Shown here in pieces: positions 19,039 through 27,304 of a stretch of DNA of 45,136 nucleotides (positions within the stretch are counted from its first letter, which is position 1; each line of letters opens with the position of its first letter). The stretch comes from Rhodopirellula sp. (GTDB lineage Bacteria; Planctomycetota; Planctomycetia; Pirellulales; Thermoguttaceae). The stretch covers positions 1-45,136 of the forward strand of contig JAAYEH010000476.1 in assembly GCA_012728855.1 (NCBI GenBank), in the 5' to 3' direction. Both the position numbers and the translations under genes were made by a program. The notes beneath the pieces are model-generated. The model did no database searches, was not told where the DNA came from, and saw only the letters and a list, made by a program, of their open reading frames with translations.

Positions 19039-20115
19039 TCATCCCACGATGCCGTTCAGCCCGACCAGGGCATTGCCCTGTGAGACTGCTTCCACGGCGT
19101 TGGACGCAAAGCCGTCAACGCCTGCAAGCTTGAATCGTGCCGCGATGCCCTCGATCCCACAGCCGCCGACCAGGATCTTGACGGCAGCGCCTCGCCCGCT
19201 TGTTCGTACGGCGGAAATCACCCCTTCCAGGTCCGGCAACTGAGCTGCAAGCGAGATTGAAAGTGCGACGAGATCAGCCTGATAGAACTCGACGGCTTGA
19301 GCCAGATCTTTAGCGGGCACATTGGATCCGAGCTGGATGACCCGCCAGCCGTCCATCTCGAACAGATCGGCCACCATCTGGATACCGAGGTCGTGCTGGT
19401 TGCCGGCAACGGACGCGGCAACCAATGTCTTGCCGTTCGAATGGCCGCAGACGGCTCGAGCGTGCAGTTGGGTCATCACCCAACGAGTGGTCGTCGTGGC
19501 AAAGTGCTCTTCGGCGACGTTGATCTCGTCCAGGCTCCACATGCGGCCCAGTTCCTCCTGGGCCGGTTGCAGAACTCGCAGATACAGGTCACAGACGCTT
19601 CGCCCCTCGGCGGCCGCATTGAGAATCAAGCGGCTTGCCTCGCGGCGATCGCCTTCGAGAATGGCCACCAGGTACTTGGCGGCCAGTTGTTGTTCGGGCG
19701 TCTCGGCCGTCAGTCGCGACATCAACCCGGCCGGCTCGCCATCGAACTTCGCCAAGGCGTCGTCGATATAAGCCGTCGCTAGCGGCGCCAGTTCAGCAGG
19801 AATCTGCTCGACCAGGATGCGGCGGAGAACTTCGAGCCTCGCTTGTAGCAGCCCGGGTGAAATGCCGCGGGCCTGCAATGCCGCCCGTGTCCAGCGGACC
19901 TGCTCGACGAACAACTCCGGTCGCCCTTTCGAGATCGCAACGGCCAATTCTTCAATCCGGGCAGTCAAGACATTGTGCCAGCCGTCAAACGGCAACGGTG
20001 CTGTCGCTTCGGCCGCTCCCGGATCGCGCGGCGGCATTTCACCCGCGGCATAACCTGCCAGTGCCCGGGCGCCGGTCTTGAGAATTTTGGCGAGCGATTG
20101 TTCGGGTTGCGTCAT
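19039..20115 (-). CDS. Cobalamin-binding protein with CarH-type Wx9EH light-sensor motif
   Basis: 358 residues. The C-terminal half is a B12 helical-bundle plus Rossmann module: W193, then nine residues, then E203-H204, which is the Wx9EH pattern of adenosylcobalamin photoreceptors of the CarH/LitR class. NQHDLG gives the lower axial histidine H241 (Q replaces the usual D/E two residues before it), followed by LGSNVPAKDL. CarH has a MerR DNA-binding domain at the front; here about 140 residues of helical, non-MerR sequence replace it. ATG 20115 overlaps the end of the ECF sigma gene by 4 bases, so the two are translationally coupled. I infer a light or B12 sensor that controls that sigma factor, perhaps as anti-sigma. 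Confidence 0.8.
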   Translation of the reverse strand: MTQPEQSLAKILKTGARALAGYAAGEMPPRDPGAAEATAPLPFDGWHNVLTARIEELAVAISKGRPELFVEQVRWTRAALQARGISPGLLQARLEVLRRILVEQIPAELAPLATAYIDDALAKFDGEPAGLMSRLTAETPEQQLAAKYLVAILEGDRREASRLILNAAAEGRSVCDLYLRVLQPAQEELGRMWSLDEINVAEEHFATTTTRWVMTQLHARAVCGHSNGKTLVAASVAGNQHDLGIQMVADLFEMDGWRVIQLGSNVPAKDLAQAVEFYQADLVALSISLAAQLPDLEGVISAVRTSGRGAAVKILVGGCGIEGIAARFKLAGVDGFASNAVEAVSQGNALVGLNGIVG

Positions 20116-20705
20116 GGCTGCCGATCATCCTCCGGCAAGGCTAGGGGTTCGCCGCGAGCTGCGCCGTCAGGACTCGTCTCCAGCAACTGGCGGAGCCGCA
20201 TCAGCCCTCGGCGGGCGTGGGTCTTGACCGTTCCCAACGGCAGTTTGGTCGCGTCGGCGATCTCCTGTTGCGACATTCCTTGGTCGAACGACAACTCCAA
20301 CACCTGCCGCTGTTGGGGACGAAGTTGTTCGAGCAGTTCTCGCGCGTGGCGGCCCTCTTCGAGCGTTTCCAGGCGATCCGTCTCCGAGCGGGCGGTGGTG
20401 GCGGGTTCGGCGACCAAGGAAACCGCTTCGGGCCGCCTCGCCCGCCGTCGATGCCGGTCGATAAGCCGCCGGCGCGCGATCGTGGCAACGAAAGTGCTCT
20501 CTTCGGCCATCGTCGGGTCGAACCGTCCGGCGTGTCGCCAGAGTTCGATAAAAACCTCCTGGACGGCGTCCTCGGCATCGGCATGGTTGCCGGCAAACCG
20601 CCGAGTCATCGACCAGACCAGCCCGCGGTATCTCTCCAGGCATCCCTCCACAGCCAATGGGTCGCCTGCCGCAATGCGTTCCAGAAAGCTTGGCTCCACG
20701 TTCAT
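20112..20705 (-). CDS. ECF-type RNA polymerase sigma factor
   Basis: 197 residues. Sigma region 2 is seen at about 15-75 (LERYRGLVWSMTRRFAGNHADAED and VFIELWRHAGRFDP) and region 4 at about 125-175 (LRPQQRQVLELSFDQGMSQQ, then EIADATKLPLGTVKTHARRG). A short tail follows. It is the first gene of a two-gene unit with the cobalamin-binding protein (ATGA overlap). A family A palindrome lies 30 bp upstream of its start. The likely role is to drive a regulon under control of the neighbouring sensor. Confidence 0.92.
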   Translation of the reverse strand: MNVEPSFLERIAAGDPLAVEGCLERYRGLVWSMTRRFAGNHADAEDAVQEVFIELWRHAGRFDPTMAEESTFVATIARRRLIDRHRRRARRPEAVSLVAEPATTARSETDRLETLEEGRHARELLEQLRPQQRQVLELSFDQGMSQQEIADATKLPLGTVKTHARRGLMRLRQLLETSPDGAARGEPLALPEDDRQP

Positions 20706-20734
20706 GCCTGCCCGGCTCCCAGCGGGCGCTGATC

Positions 20735-20835
20735 AGAGGCTGCCCGAAAACGGGGACAGGCACCCTGCATCCTGTACAAGTATCCGACCGAAAGCACAAC
20801 ATCCGGGAGCCAGTCCCCGTTTTCGGGCAGCCTCT
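20735..20835. repeat. Palindromic repeat, family A copy 3
   Basis: 101 bp with perfect terminal inverted repeats beginning AGAGGCTGCCCGAAAACGG and the inner GGGGAC-A-GGC-A-CCC and GGG-A-GCC-A-GTCCCC arms. The outer arm sequence differs from the 9701 copy, but length and layout are the same. Its last base is the final base of the PQQ-propeller stop codon. Confidence 0.9.
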
Positions 20836-22142
20836 CAGCGCTCCGCCACATCATAGCACCAGAGCTTGTCGTGATAGCGGAGATACAGCCGCCCGTCGCA
20901 CAGCACCGGGTGGGCCCATGCGTCGCGGGCCCGCTGCTCCAGAGGCAACGTGAAACGGCCCTTGACCTCCAACGTGGGAGGATTGAGCAAGGCGACGTTG
21001 CCCTTCTCATCGAGACAGTAGAGGCGCTCGTCCGCGTAAATCGCCGCCCCGGTGGTGAGATCGTCGAATTCATGTTTTGTCTCGCCGGTTTTCCAATCGA
21101 CGGCAAACCACCACTTCGGTTTCCGGTAGCCGGCCGAATAGAGCGTTCCGTCGAGAAACACTCCGCTGCCGGTAACGGTGTCCAGCGGATGTGTCCAAGC
21201 CTCTTCCAACGTGATCTTTTGACCTTCCGCTCGCAGCCGATACAGCCGCCCTAGCTCCGTAAACGGAGTGACGTAGTAGACGGCCCCCGCTCCGTAGATC
21301 GGCGTGCTGATATTCGTCCCGAAGCGGTTCTTCAGCGGCACCCGCCAAACCAGGTCGCCGCTATCCGCGTCGGCGCCGAATCCGTGCGATGCCGAGCAAT
21401 GGGCGATCAGCCGCCGCCCGCCGTAGCGGAACAAGATCGGCGAGCTGTAGGCCGTTCGATCGTCGCCGGGATTCTCGGTCGTCCAAACCGTCTCGCCGGT
21501 TCGCTTGTCGAGCGCCGCCATCAAGGCTTTCTTACCGCCCGGGGTAGCGATCACGCGCGGCCCATCGACCAAGAGGCACTCGCTCAACGCCCATTGGATA
21601 TTCGAGCCTTCGAACCGTTCGAGGATCTCCGCGGCCCAAATCTCCTTGCCCGTTGCCGCATCGAGACACGCCAATCGCCCGTGCGCGTTGAGGTGGTAAA
21701 GTCGCCCCTCGGAATACGCGCAGGCTGCCCTGGCGCCGGGAAAGGCTTCTTCCCATGCCTTGCCGTTGGCGGCTTGCCACTGCAGCCTTCCGTCGACGTC
21801 GAATGCCCAGATCACCAGGTCGCCTTCGATGTCGCCGGTGATGTAGATCCGGCCGTTGACGACAATCGGTGACGACCACCCCTTCCCCAGACCATCCCTC
21901 TCCCAGAGCAATGCGGGGCCAGGAACAGGCCACTCCTTCATTAAACCCTTCTCGTCCGAGATCCCGTCGCGATACGGACCGCGCCACTGAGGCCAGCCGG
22001 GTTCGGTCGAAGCGATCAACTCGTCGGCGTGCGGCAGCGAGGCAGGCGATTGTGCCGCCGCGCCGGCGATCCAGACCAGGCCAAGAATCAGGCATACCAG
22101 CCGGTCTCGGGCCGGAACGGTCTTTTGGGTAAACGTAGGCAT
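20835..22142 (-). CDS. Secreted PQQ-like beta-propeller protein
   Basis: 435 residues from ATG 22142, which opens a signal peptide (LVCLILGLVWIAGAAAQ); the frame is open to 22175. WPQWRGPYRDGIS is the usual start of planctomycete PQQ-like propeller proteins. Repeated blades follow, with GRIYITGDIEG, GRLYHLNAHGRLACLDAATGK, RTGETVWTTENPG and ADERLYCLDEKGNVALLN. It has no cytochrome domain and no visible dehydrogenase active-site motif, so it is more likely a scaffold or sensor in the periplasm than a quinoprotein enzyme. Confidence 0.85.
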   Translation of the reverse strand: MPTFTQKTVPARDRLVCLILGLVWIAGAAAQSPASLPHADELIASTEPGWPQWRGPYRDGISDEKGLMKEWPVPGPALLWERDGLGKGWSSPIVVNGRIYITGDIEGDLVIWAFDVDGRLQWQAANGKAWEEAFPGARAACAYSEGRLYHLNAHGRLACLDAATGKEIWAAEILERFEGSNIQWALSECLLVDGPRVIATPGGKKALMAALDKRTGETVWTTENPGDDRTAYSSPILFRYGGRRLIAHCSASHGFGADADSGDLVWRVPLKNRFGTNISTPIYGAGAVYYVTPFTELGRLYRLRAEGQKITLEEAWTHPLDTVTGSGVFLDGTLYSAGYRKPKWWFAVDWKTGETKHEFDDLTTGAAIYADERLYCLDEKGNVALLNPPTLEVKGRFTLPLEQRARDAWAHPVLCDGRLYLRYHDKLWCYDVAER

Positions 22143-22252
22143 CTCTCGCTTGTGCTCCGCAGTCGGGCGTGGCAAGGCTGGACGGGTGTCTCACGGGTGG
22201 GAATATGATTGTAGGGCGCGGGGCGTTCGGTTTCCAGCGCTGCGAAAAGACT

Positions 22253-22711
22253 TCAGTTTGAGGCCGGATCCTCCGGAACAAGATGGGGGTGGTGTTCGCC
22301 CAGCCACTTGGTCAGCTTTTCACGTAAGTGTGCGGCAAGCGAAGCGACTTCCTGAGCCTCCTTATCGGAGGTGGAGCCCGCCCTCTCGTAATCGCTGACG
22401 TTGCGCTTCTTGCGAAACGCGTCCAACTGGCCGATCGTAGCGCTGTCCAACCCGATGGTGAATTCCAGTGAGTGAATGGCGCGGTGGTGGTGCGACTCGC
22501 GTGTTGTGCGATAGCCGTCGGCGGCAAGGGCCGCGACGGCCACCTGCATAGCAGCATTGTAGGCGATGCCCAACCGCCAATCGGCGCTGAGTTCCGGAAT
22601 GTGGCAGTCGCGAAGGTCTCGGTCGATGACATTGAGAAGATCCGCGATTTCTTCTCGGCTCGTCTCATGCTCCGTCAGCCAAGCATTCCGCGCCCAGTCT
22701 TTCAAGCTCAT
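22253..22711 (-). CDS. HEPN domain toxin of an MNT/HEPN pair
   Basis: 152 residues, all-helical. It has the layout of HEPN proteins paired with minimal nucleotidyltransferases: SADWRLGIAYNAAMQVAVAAL, a basic RTTRESHHHRAIH stretch (68-80), and the conserved RKKRNVSDYE near 90-99, where HEPN ribonucleases carry their Arg/Asn motif. It overlaps the MNT gene by 47 bases, typical of a coupled toxin-antitoxin unit. HEPN toxins cut RNA and the MNT partner silences them, in studied cases by adding AMP to a tyrosine; Y98 would be the candidate. Confidence 0.82.
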   Translation of the reverse strand: MSLKDWARNAWLTEHETSREEIADLLNVIDRDLRDCHIPELSADWRLGIAYNAAMQVAVAALAADGYRTTRESHHHRAIHSLEFTIGLDSATIGQLDAFRKKRNVSDYERAGSTSDKEAQEVASLAAHLREKLTKWLGEHHPHLVPEDPASN

Positions 22712-23297
22712 GCTGGTCCCCGATCAGGAAGATCTTGTCTTGTTTCAGAATGCTGCGAATAAAGTGATGGCCGCCGCGCCACTTCGACTGGAACTCCGTC
22801 GGTGAGTAGACAACCGGGTTCAATTCACGACGCAAATTCTGCTGGGCGTCTGCCAATGCACCGACGACTTCCATAAAGGCAACATCGCCAACAACAGCCA
22901 AGTCGATGTCGCTCCCGCGACTCTGCTTCGCCCGGGCAACGGAACCAAACAGGAAAGCAACGGTGATTCGATCGCTCAGCGAGGTCAGAGCAGTGCGGAG
23001 CACATCGGCCACCCCCGCCGTCTTGACAATGATGCCCTTAAGTTCCTCGAAGACCGGGCATACCTCGCTTGCCTGAAAATGCACCCGCTTGCTCCGGACG
23101 GTGCGCTGCACGATTCCTGCTTCCGTCAGCTGCTTCAGCGCCCGTTGCACCGCACCAACCCCGCCCCCGCAAGCCCGGACGATCTGCCTTAGGTAAAAGC
23201 TCTCATCTGGGTGGCTGAAAAGCAGTGCCAATATGATCCGGTGGTTCTTGCTGAACAGCGCGGATGCAATACGGTCATCCTGGGAATCTGTACTCAT
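22665..23297 (-). CDS. MNT nucleotidyltransferase antitoxin with winged-helix domain
   Basis: 210 residues from ATG 23297. Residues about 10-75 form a winged helix-turn-helix (FYLRQIVRACGGGVGAVQRAL, then KQLTEAGIVQRTVRSKRVHF). Residues about 108-150 carry the nucleotidyltransferase signature G118-S119, ten residues, D130-x-D132 (FLFGSVARAKQSRGSDIDLA). The combination gives one protein that can both repress the operon and modify the HEPN toxin. The start codon lies next to a palindromic operator, supporting autoregulation. Confidence 0.88.
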   Translation of the reverse strand: MSTDSQDDRIASALFSKNHRIILALLFSHPDESFYLRQIVRACGGGVGAVQRALKQLTEAGIVQRTVRSKRVHFQASEVCPVFEELKGIIVKTAGVADVLRTALTSLSDRITVAFLFGSVARAKQSRGSDIDLAVVGDVAFMEVVGALADAQQNLRRELNPVVYSPTEFQSKWRGGHHFIRSILKQDKIFLIGDQHELERLGAECLADGA

Positions 23298-23300
23298 AAC

Positions 23301-23328
23301 TGGTACAAGTGTACCATTTATTGGTACA
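23301..23328. promoter_or_regulatory. Palindromic operator of the MNT/HEPN operon
   Basis: TGGTACA-AG-TGTACCA (23301-23316) is a perfect 7-bp inverted repeat directly upstream of ATG 23297. A third half-site TTGGTACA lies at 23321-23328, two helical turns along. It is the probable binding site of the winged-helix domain of the MNT protein. Confidence 0.75.
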
Positions 23329-23511
23329 AAACGCAATCGCCCCGAACGTTTGTCAATTAGCCCCCCGACAGTTCCGTAATTCCTGCAACATCCGGCTACC
23401 GGTTCTGGAAAGGAAGAGGAAAGAAGAATTCCCCCAAACCGTTATATCGCTGGGATCTTTACGCCCAGAGGGCAGGGACGGATTTTCCAAAACCGAATCG
23501 GAGGGTGTACC

Positions 23512-24849
23512 ATGCGACACTTTCTCATGCCTCGATTTATCGCGGTTTCCGCGGCCATCGCGGCCGCCCTGCTCGGCCCGCCCGACGCCGTTTTTTCGGC
23601 GGAATCTTCCCCCCTACCGCTCAAGGAGATCTATGCGGAAGCCGAACGACGGCGTGCTGGTCCGCAGACGGTTGTCGAGGCGGCGGAGAAGTACAAGGAG
23701 GTGATCGAGATCCACCGCGAAAACGAGAAGTGGTATCGTTTGGCGCTCCAGCAACTTGCGCGATCTTATCAGGATTCCGCCCGAACCGAAGAGGGGGTGC
23801 GGTACTTCGTCACATTGGCACTGGAAACCACCGCAACGGATAAGCAAGACGTCTTGCGGGAAATCCTCGCCGCCTACCGCCTCAAGCATCCCGACGTTTT
23901 CCAGAAGATCGTCACCGAAATGGGGCTGGGGGCGGGACCGCAACCACGTACCCTCCGTCCGATGCCTTCCGAGGAGCTTTCCCAGGCGATCCTGCAGCGA
24001 GACGATCAAGAACTGCGTGAAAAGAGCCTCGACAAGTTGCAACAGATGCTGGCGGCCGACGCGCCGGCAACGGAGAAGAAGCAGGCGTTGGCCACGCTAT
24101 TGTCGTCGCTGGCGGCGAAGTTCGACCGAGCGCCCTTCCGCCGCCTCGTTCTCCCGCTGCTCGATTCGGACGACGACGCCATCCGGGCGATGGCCCTGCG
24201 ATCGCTTCCGGCACTCGAAACGCCGGCCGGCGAGTTGAGCCGAATTGTTCCGCTGGCCGAAGACGAATCGCCGCAGGTGCGGATGCATGTCGGCCTGGCG
24301 CTGATTCAGATCGGAAAGGGTCAGCACAAAGAGGTGGTCATCCCGGCCCTGACGACGCTGCTTGAAGACAGCGATCCGGCGGTGATCGAACAGACGATCC
24401 GATCGATGTGGGGCCAATACTCGTCGCCCGAGTTCGATGCCTTGCTCATCGAACTCTCCCGCAATCCGCGTTACCACCACAACGTCGTCTATTTCGGCCT
24501 CAGCACCATGCGGCCCAAGAGCGTGGCCGTGTGTCGCCGACTCGTGGAAGAACTGGATGATCCCGACTGGAACAACAGCGGCCGCGCGGCGTGGGGGCTC
24601 ACCTACGGAGTGGAGGACGAAGCCAGGAAGTTGGCGGAAGAAGGGCTGCTCAAGGCGTTGCCCGAGGAAACCAACGCCTACACGCGCGGCCAGCAGTTCC
24701 GCGCTTTGGGCAACGTGGCGACCGAGCAATCGCGCGCCTATCTGGCCAAAGTCGCCGACTCGGAACTGGAGACCGAAGAGTGCCGCAAAGCGGCGTGGGC
24801 GATCTTGAGCAAGCTCGACAGCAATCGGTCAACATCGGTGAAGGAATAA
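23512..24849 (+). CDS. Secreted HEAT-repeat protein
   Basis: 445 residues, ATG 23512 with a GGAGGG site about six bases upstream. The signal peptide runs to about residue 30 (PPDAVFSAES). Residues 35-130 are helical and TPR-like. From about 155 on there are HEAT-like repeats: RLVLPLLDSDDDAIRAMALR, RIVPLAEDESPQVRMHVGLA, VVIPALTTLLEDSDPAVIEQ. Such proteins act as binding scaffolds. No enzymatic motif is visible. It is alone on this strand; the divergent neighbour is the MNT/HEPN operon. Confidence 0.72.
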   Translation: MRHFLMPRFIAVSAAIAAALLGPPDAVFSAESSPLPLKEIYAEAERRRAGPQTVVEAAEKYKEVIEIHRENEKWYRLALQQLARSYQDSARTEEGVRYFVTLALETTATDKQDVLREILAAYRLKHPDVFQKIVTEMGLGAGPQPRTLRPMPSEELSQAILQRDDQELREKSLDKLQQMLAADAPATEKKQALATLLSSLAAKFDRAPFRRLVLPLLDSDDDAIRAMALRSLPALETPAGELSRIVPLAEDESPQVRMHVGLALIQIGKGQHKEVVIPALTTLLEDSDPAVIEQTIRSMWGQYSSPEFDALLIELSRNPRYHHNVVYFGLSTMRPKSVAVCRRLVEELDDPDWNNSGRAAWGLTYGVEDEARKLAEEGLLKALPEETNAYTRGQQFRALGNVATEQSRAYLAKVADSELETEECRKAAWAILSKLDSNRSTSVKE

Positions 24850-24878
24850 TCGTCTTTGTTACTCAAACTGTAAACGGA

Positions 24879-24965
24879 GTTGAAAAGGGGATTGGCTCCG
24901 AGCGTGGTTCTGGCCCGGAATTGCCGAGGAAACGCCTGCCGCTCGGTGCCTGTCCCCTTTTCAAC
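24879..24965. repeat. Palindromic repeat, family A copy 4, inverted
   Basis: GTTGAAAAGGGGATTGGCTC at the left pairs with GTGCCTGTCCCCTTTTCAAC at the right. It is the reverse orientation of the other copies, so the conserved mismatches appear as T.T. The stem continues into CGAGCG and CGCTCG. Confidence 0.88.
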
Positions 24966-24986
24966 GGGCCATCGAGTTGGTCCGCT

Positions 24987-25174
24987 CAGGAAAGGGAACA
25001 GGCACCGTCGCGGCAACCTCCAACCTAGAGCCTTCCCAAAACCTTGGCGGAGAGGGGGACAGGCACATTTTGCTCCGAAGACTCCGCAAAATGAGCCAGT
25101 CCCCGGCGGTTTTGGGATAGGCTCCTAGCGGAAAACCTCCATTTGCGGCGGAGCCAGTCCCCTTTCCCGGGCTG
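24987..25174. repeat. Palindromic repeat, family A copy 5, interrupted
   Basis: The left half carries AAAGGGAACAGGCACC and the right half GGAGCCAGTCCCCTTTCC. The two halves are separated by a complete second element at 25026-25126. Without the insert the two halves would form a normal family A hairpin of about 87 bp. Confidence 0.82.
25026..25126. repeat. Palindromic repeat, family A copy 6, inserted in copy 5
   Basis: AGAGCCTTCCCAAAACC at the left, GGTTTTGGGATAGGCTCCT at the right, and the same core as the copies at 1322 and 9701. CTAG flanks both sides, which may be a short target duplication. Confidence 0.88.
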
Positions 25175-25334
25175 CCGCACTTACAGTTTGAGTTATTAAA
25201 TCGTTTTCCGCATGCGCTGGATCTTCAAGTCGGAGAGCGTCATGATGCCGGCCTTCCTGGACCAAGTGGCCGGTGACGTTGTTGGCCACGTGGCTGTTTC
25301 GCGCCTGGCTGCGCTTGCCCGACAGAGGTTTCGG

Positions 25335-26261
25335 CTACCTCTTCACCTTCACCTCTGGTTTCAGGTGCCGGTCGAAAAACTCCCAGGTGGCGTCGACCGC
25401 TTTCTTGCCCTGCTCCCCTCCGAATCCGTGTCCCTGCCCCTCGAACACCATCAACGTATGCGAGGCCCCAACGGCCTTCATCTTTTCGTCGAGCATCTTG
25501 GCTTGCTCGACCGGCACGAGAGTGTCTTGATCCCCGTGAAGCGTCAGGACCGGTGGATCATCCTTGCTGACGTAGGTGATCGGACTGGCGGCCTTGTATC
25601 GCTGACCGGCTTCGGCTGGCGTTCCCCCCATGAACAAGCGAAAGATCCAATCCACGGAACTCGTCTCGTAGCACGCTGCCATGTCGGTTGGGCCATAAAC
25701 GTTGACCACAGCCTGCACCCGACTGGATTGCTCGGAATTGCCCCCTTCTCCCTCCAGGCCCGATGCAGGATCGGTGAGCCCCACAAGCAGCGAAAGATGC
25801 CCGCCGGCCGAACCACCCGTCACCCCGATCCGGCCTGGATCGACGTGATATTTCTTCGCATTGGCACGCACCCAGCGGATCGCCGCCTTGGCGTCGTGGA
25901 TCTGTGCCGGAAAAATCGGAGTGGCGGTGGTGGTCTCTTTCTTCGCCTCATCATACTGCATCAGCCGGTAGCTGATGGCAGCCGCCACGTAACCTCTCTT
26001 GGCGACGATCTGGATCGGACCCCGATAAACCTGCCGATTGCCCTTCGACCAGCCTCCTCCATGAATGAACACGATGGCCGGAAACGGGCCTTCGCCCTGC
26101 GGTCGAGCCAGGTCCAGTTTCAGTTCGGTGTCGCGCACCGTTGCATAGGTAATGCCTTCCTCGACGACAACCTCGGCGCAGCGGGCTGCGGCGTTGGTCA
26201 AGCAAATCGCGGTAAATGCCACCGCAGGCAACGTAATCGAGAGACCAATGGCTCGCCTCAT
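25335..26261 (-). CDS. Secreted alpha/beta hydrolase (esterase/lipase family)
   Basis: 308 residues from ATG 26261 with AGAGGA upstream; the frame is open to 26387 without a secretion signal. The signal peptide ends near AAARCAE. The fold carries HGGG at 67-70 (oxyanion hole), the nucleophile elbow G149-G-S151-A-G-G, an acid in HGDQDTLVP and the histidine in GQGHGFG. This is the BD-FAE/hormone-sensitive-lipase-like pattern common in carbohydrate esterases (acetyl xylan or feruloyl type). Substrate unknown. Gene direction converges on the HEAT protein. Confidence 0.85.
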   Translation of the reverse strand: MRRAIGLSITLPAVAFTAICLTNAAARCAEVVVEEGITYATVRDTELKLDLARPQGEGPFPAIVFIHGGGWSKGNRQVYRGPIQIVAKRGYVAAAISYRLMQYDEAKKETTTATPIFPAQIHDAKAAIRWVRANAKKYHVDPGRIGVTGGSAGGHLSLLVGLTDPASGLEGEGGNSEQSSRVQAVVNVYGPTDMAACYETSSVDWIFRLFMGGTPAEAGQRYKAASPITYVSKDDPPVLTLHGDQDTLVPVEQAKMLDEKMKAVGASHTLMVFEGQGHGFGGEQGKKAVDATWEFFDRHLKPEVKVKR

Positions 26262-26387
26262 GACAGTCCTCTGTTGTTTCGGATAAGGTCGGTGAAGCCA
26301 ATTCAAGCCGCCGGCTGCAATCAACGGGGAAGAGCTTGGCCGGGATGAACTCGAGTATGGCCCGGCGACGCGATGTTCATGCGGCAA

Positions 26388-27026
26388 TTATCCGGATCTG
26401 CCGGGCATCAGATCCTCGATAAGCACGCGGATTTGCCTGTGGCCTGGCGCGGGCAGGATCAACTCCTGGTCCGGCGAAAGCGTGGTCAGGCGCCCATAAC
26501 GTCCGTTTCCGGCCAGGGGTTGCGTATATACCTCGGCACAGCGCTGCGGCAAGTTCAGGATGATGTATTGGGGCAGGCCGCTGTCGGCATAGATCTGCTG
26601 CTTGACCGTCCGGTCACGGTGCAGTGAAGCATCGGCCACCTCGATGACGCATAAGACATCGTCAGCGGCGGGATGCCGCTGGTCGTAATCCTCCTCCTTG
26701 CCGTTGACGATTGCGCCATCCGGTTCGGGTTCGTTGAAAGGGGGCAGGGTGATGGGCTGCTGCGTCTGCAGGAAGCAGCTTAGGGGCTGAAGTTGTGCGA
26801 TGCGTTTCGCAAGCCGTCGGACCACCGCCGCATGCTCATGTCCAACTGTCACAGGATCCTCTCCCGTTGCGCTGCGGTTCTTGAGAACCAAGTGCCCTTG
26901 GAGCAACTCATACGGCTCACCTTCGGGCAACACGCCGCCTGCGATCAGTTGATGATACTGCCCGACGCTCAACAACCAGAGTTGGGCCCGCTCATCGACC
27001 AGCTCTCGTAGTGTCTCGATGCTCAT
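26388..27026 (-). CDS. Uma2 family (DUF820) putative endonuclease
   Basis: 212 residues with GGAGGA upstream of ATG 27026. The PD-(D/E)XK-like core of Uma2 proteins is visible: YELLQGHLVLKN near 38-50, EPDGAIV near 100, VIEVADASLHRDRTVKQQIYAD (E and K of the active site) and LPQYIILNLPQRCAEVY. These proteins are expanded in cyanobacteria and planctomycetes, their biological role is unknown, and a nuclease activity is inferred from the fold. It probably precedes the esterase in one transcript (126 bp apart). Confidence 0.85.
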   Translation of the reverse strand: MSIETLRELVDERAQLWLLSVGQYHQLIAGGVLPEGEPYELLQGHLVLKNRSATGEDPVTVGHEHAAVVRRLAKRIAQLQPLSCFLQTQQPITLPPFNEPEPDGAIVNGKEEDYDQRHPAADDVLCVIEVADASLHRDRTVKQQIYADSGLPQYIILNLPQRCAEVYTQPLAGNGRYGRLTTLSPDQELILPAPGHRQIRVLIEDLMPGRSG

Positions 27027-27304
27027 TACGATCCTCCGGCCCCATTATACCGCAAGCCGTCCCACAAAAGCAGCACCGCCGCGGATGGCGGGGCACGCCG
27101 TGAGATGCAGGGCATCATGTCCGGCACCTTGCAAAGGGAACGCCTCTCCTGGCTTGTCCGTTGCCGCGTGCGAGCTTCGGCGTTGGTCGGAGAGTGACCG
27201 GGCTATCCCTATCGTTGACATCCATCGGGGGGAGCGTTATGTTGATGGAGGATTCGCTTCGCATTGGCTTCTCTTCCCAATAATCCCATCTGGGGTTCCC
27301 GGCC

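Larger units (their letters stand above)
24861..25193. repeat. Nested palindromic repeat cluster
   Basis: A perfect 13-bp inverted repeat, ACTCAAACTGTAA at 24861-24873 and TTACAGTTTGAGT at 25181-25193, encloses three family A elements. The first is at 24879-24965. The second (24987-25174) is itself split by the third (25026-25126). The cluster fills the gap between two convergent genes. Confidence 0.88.
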
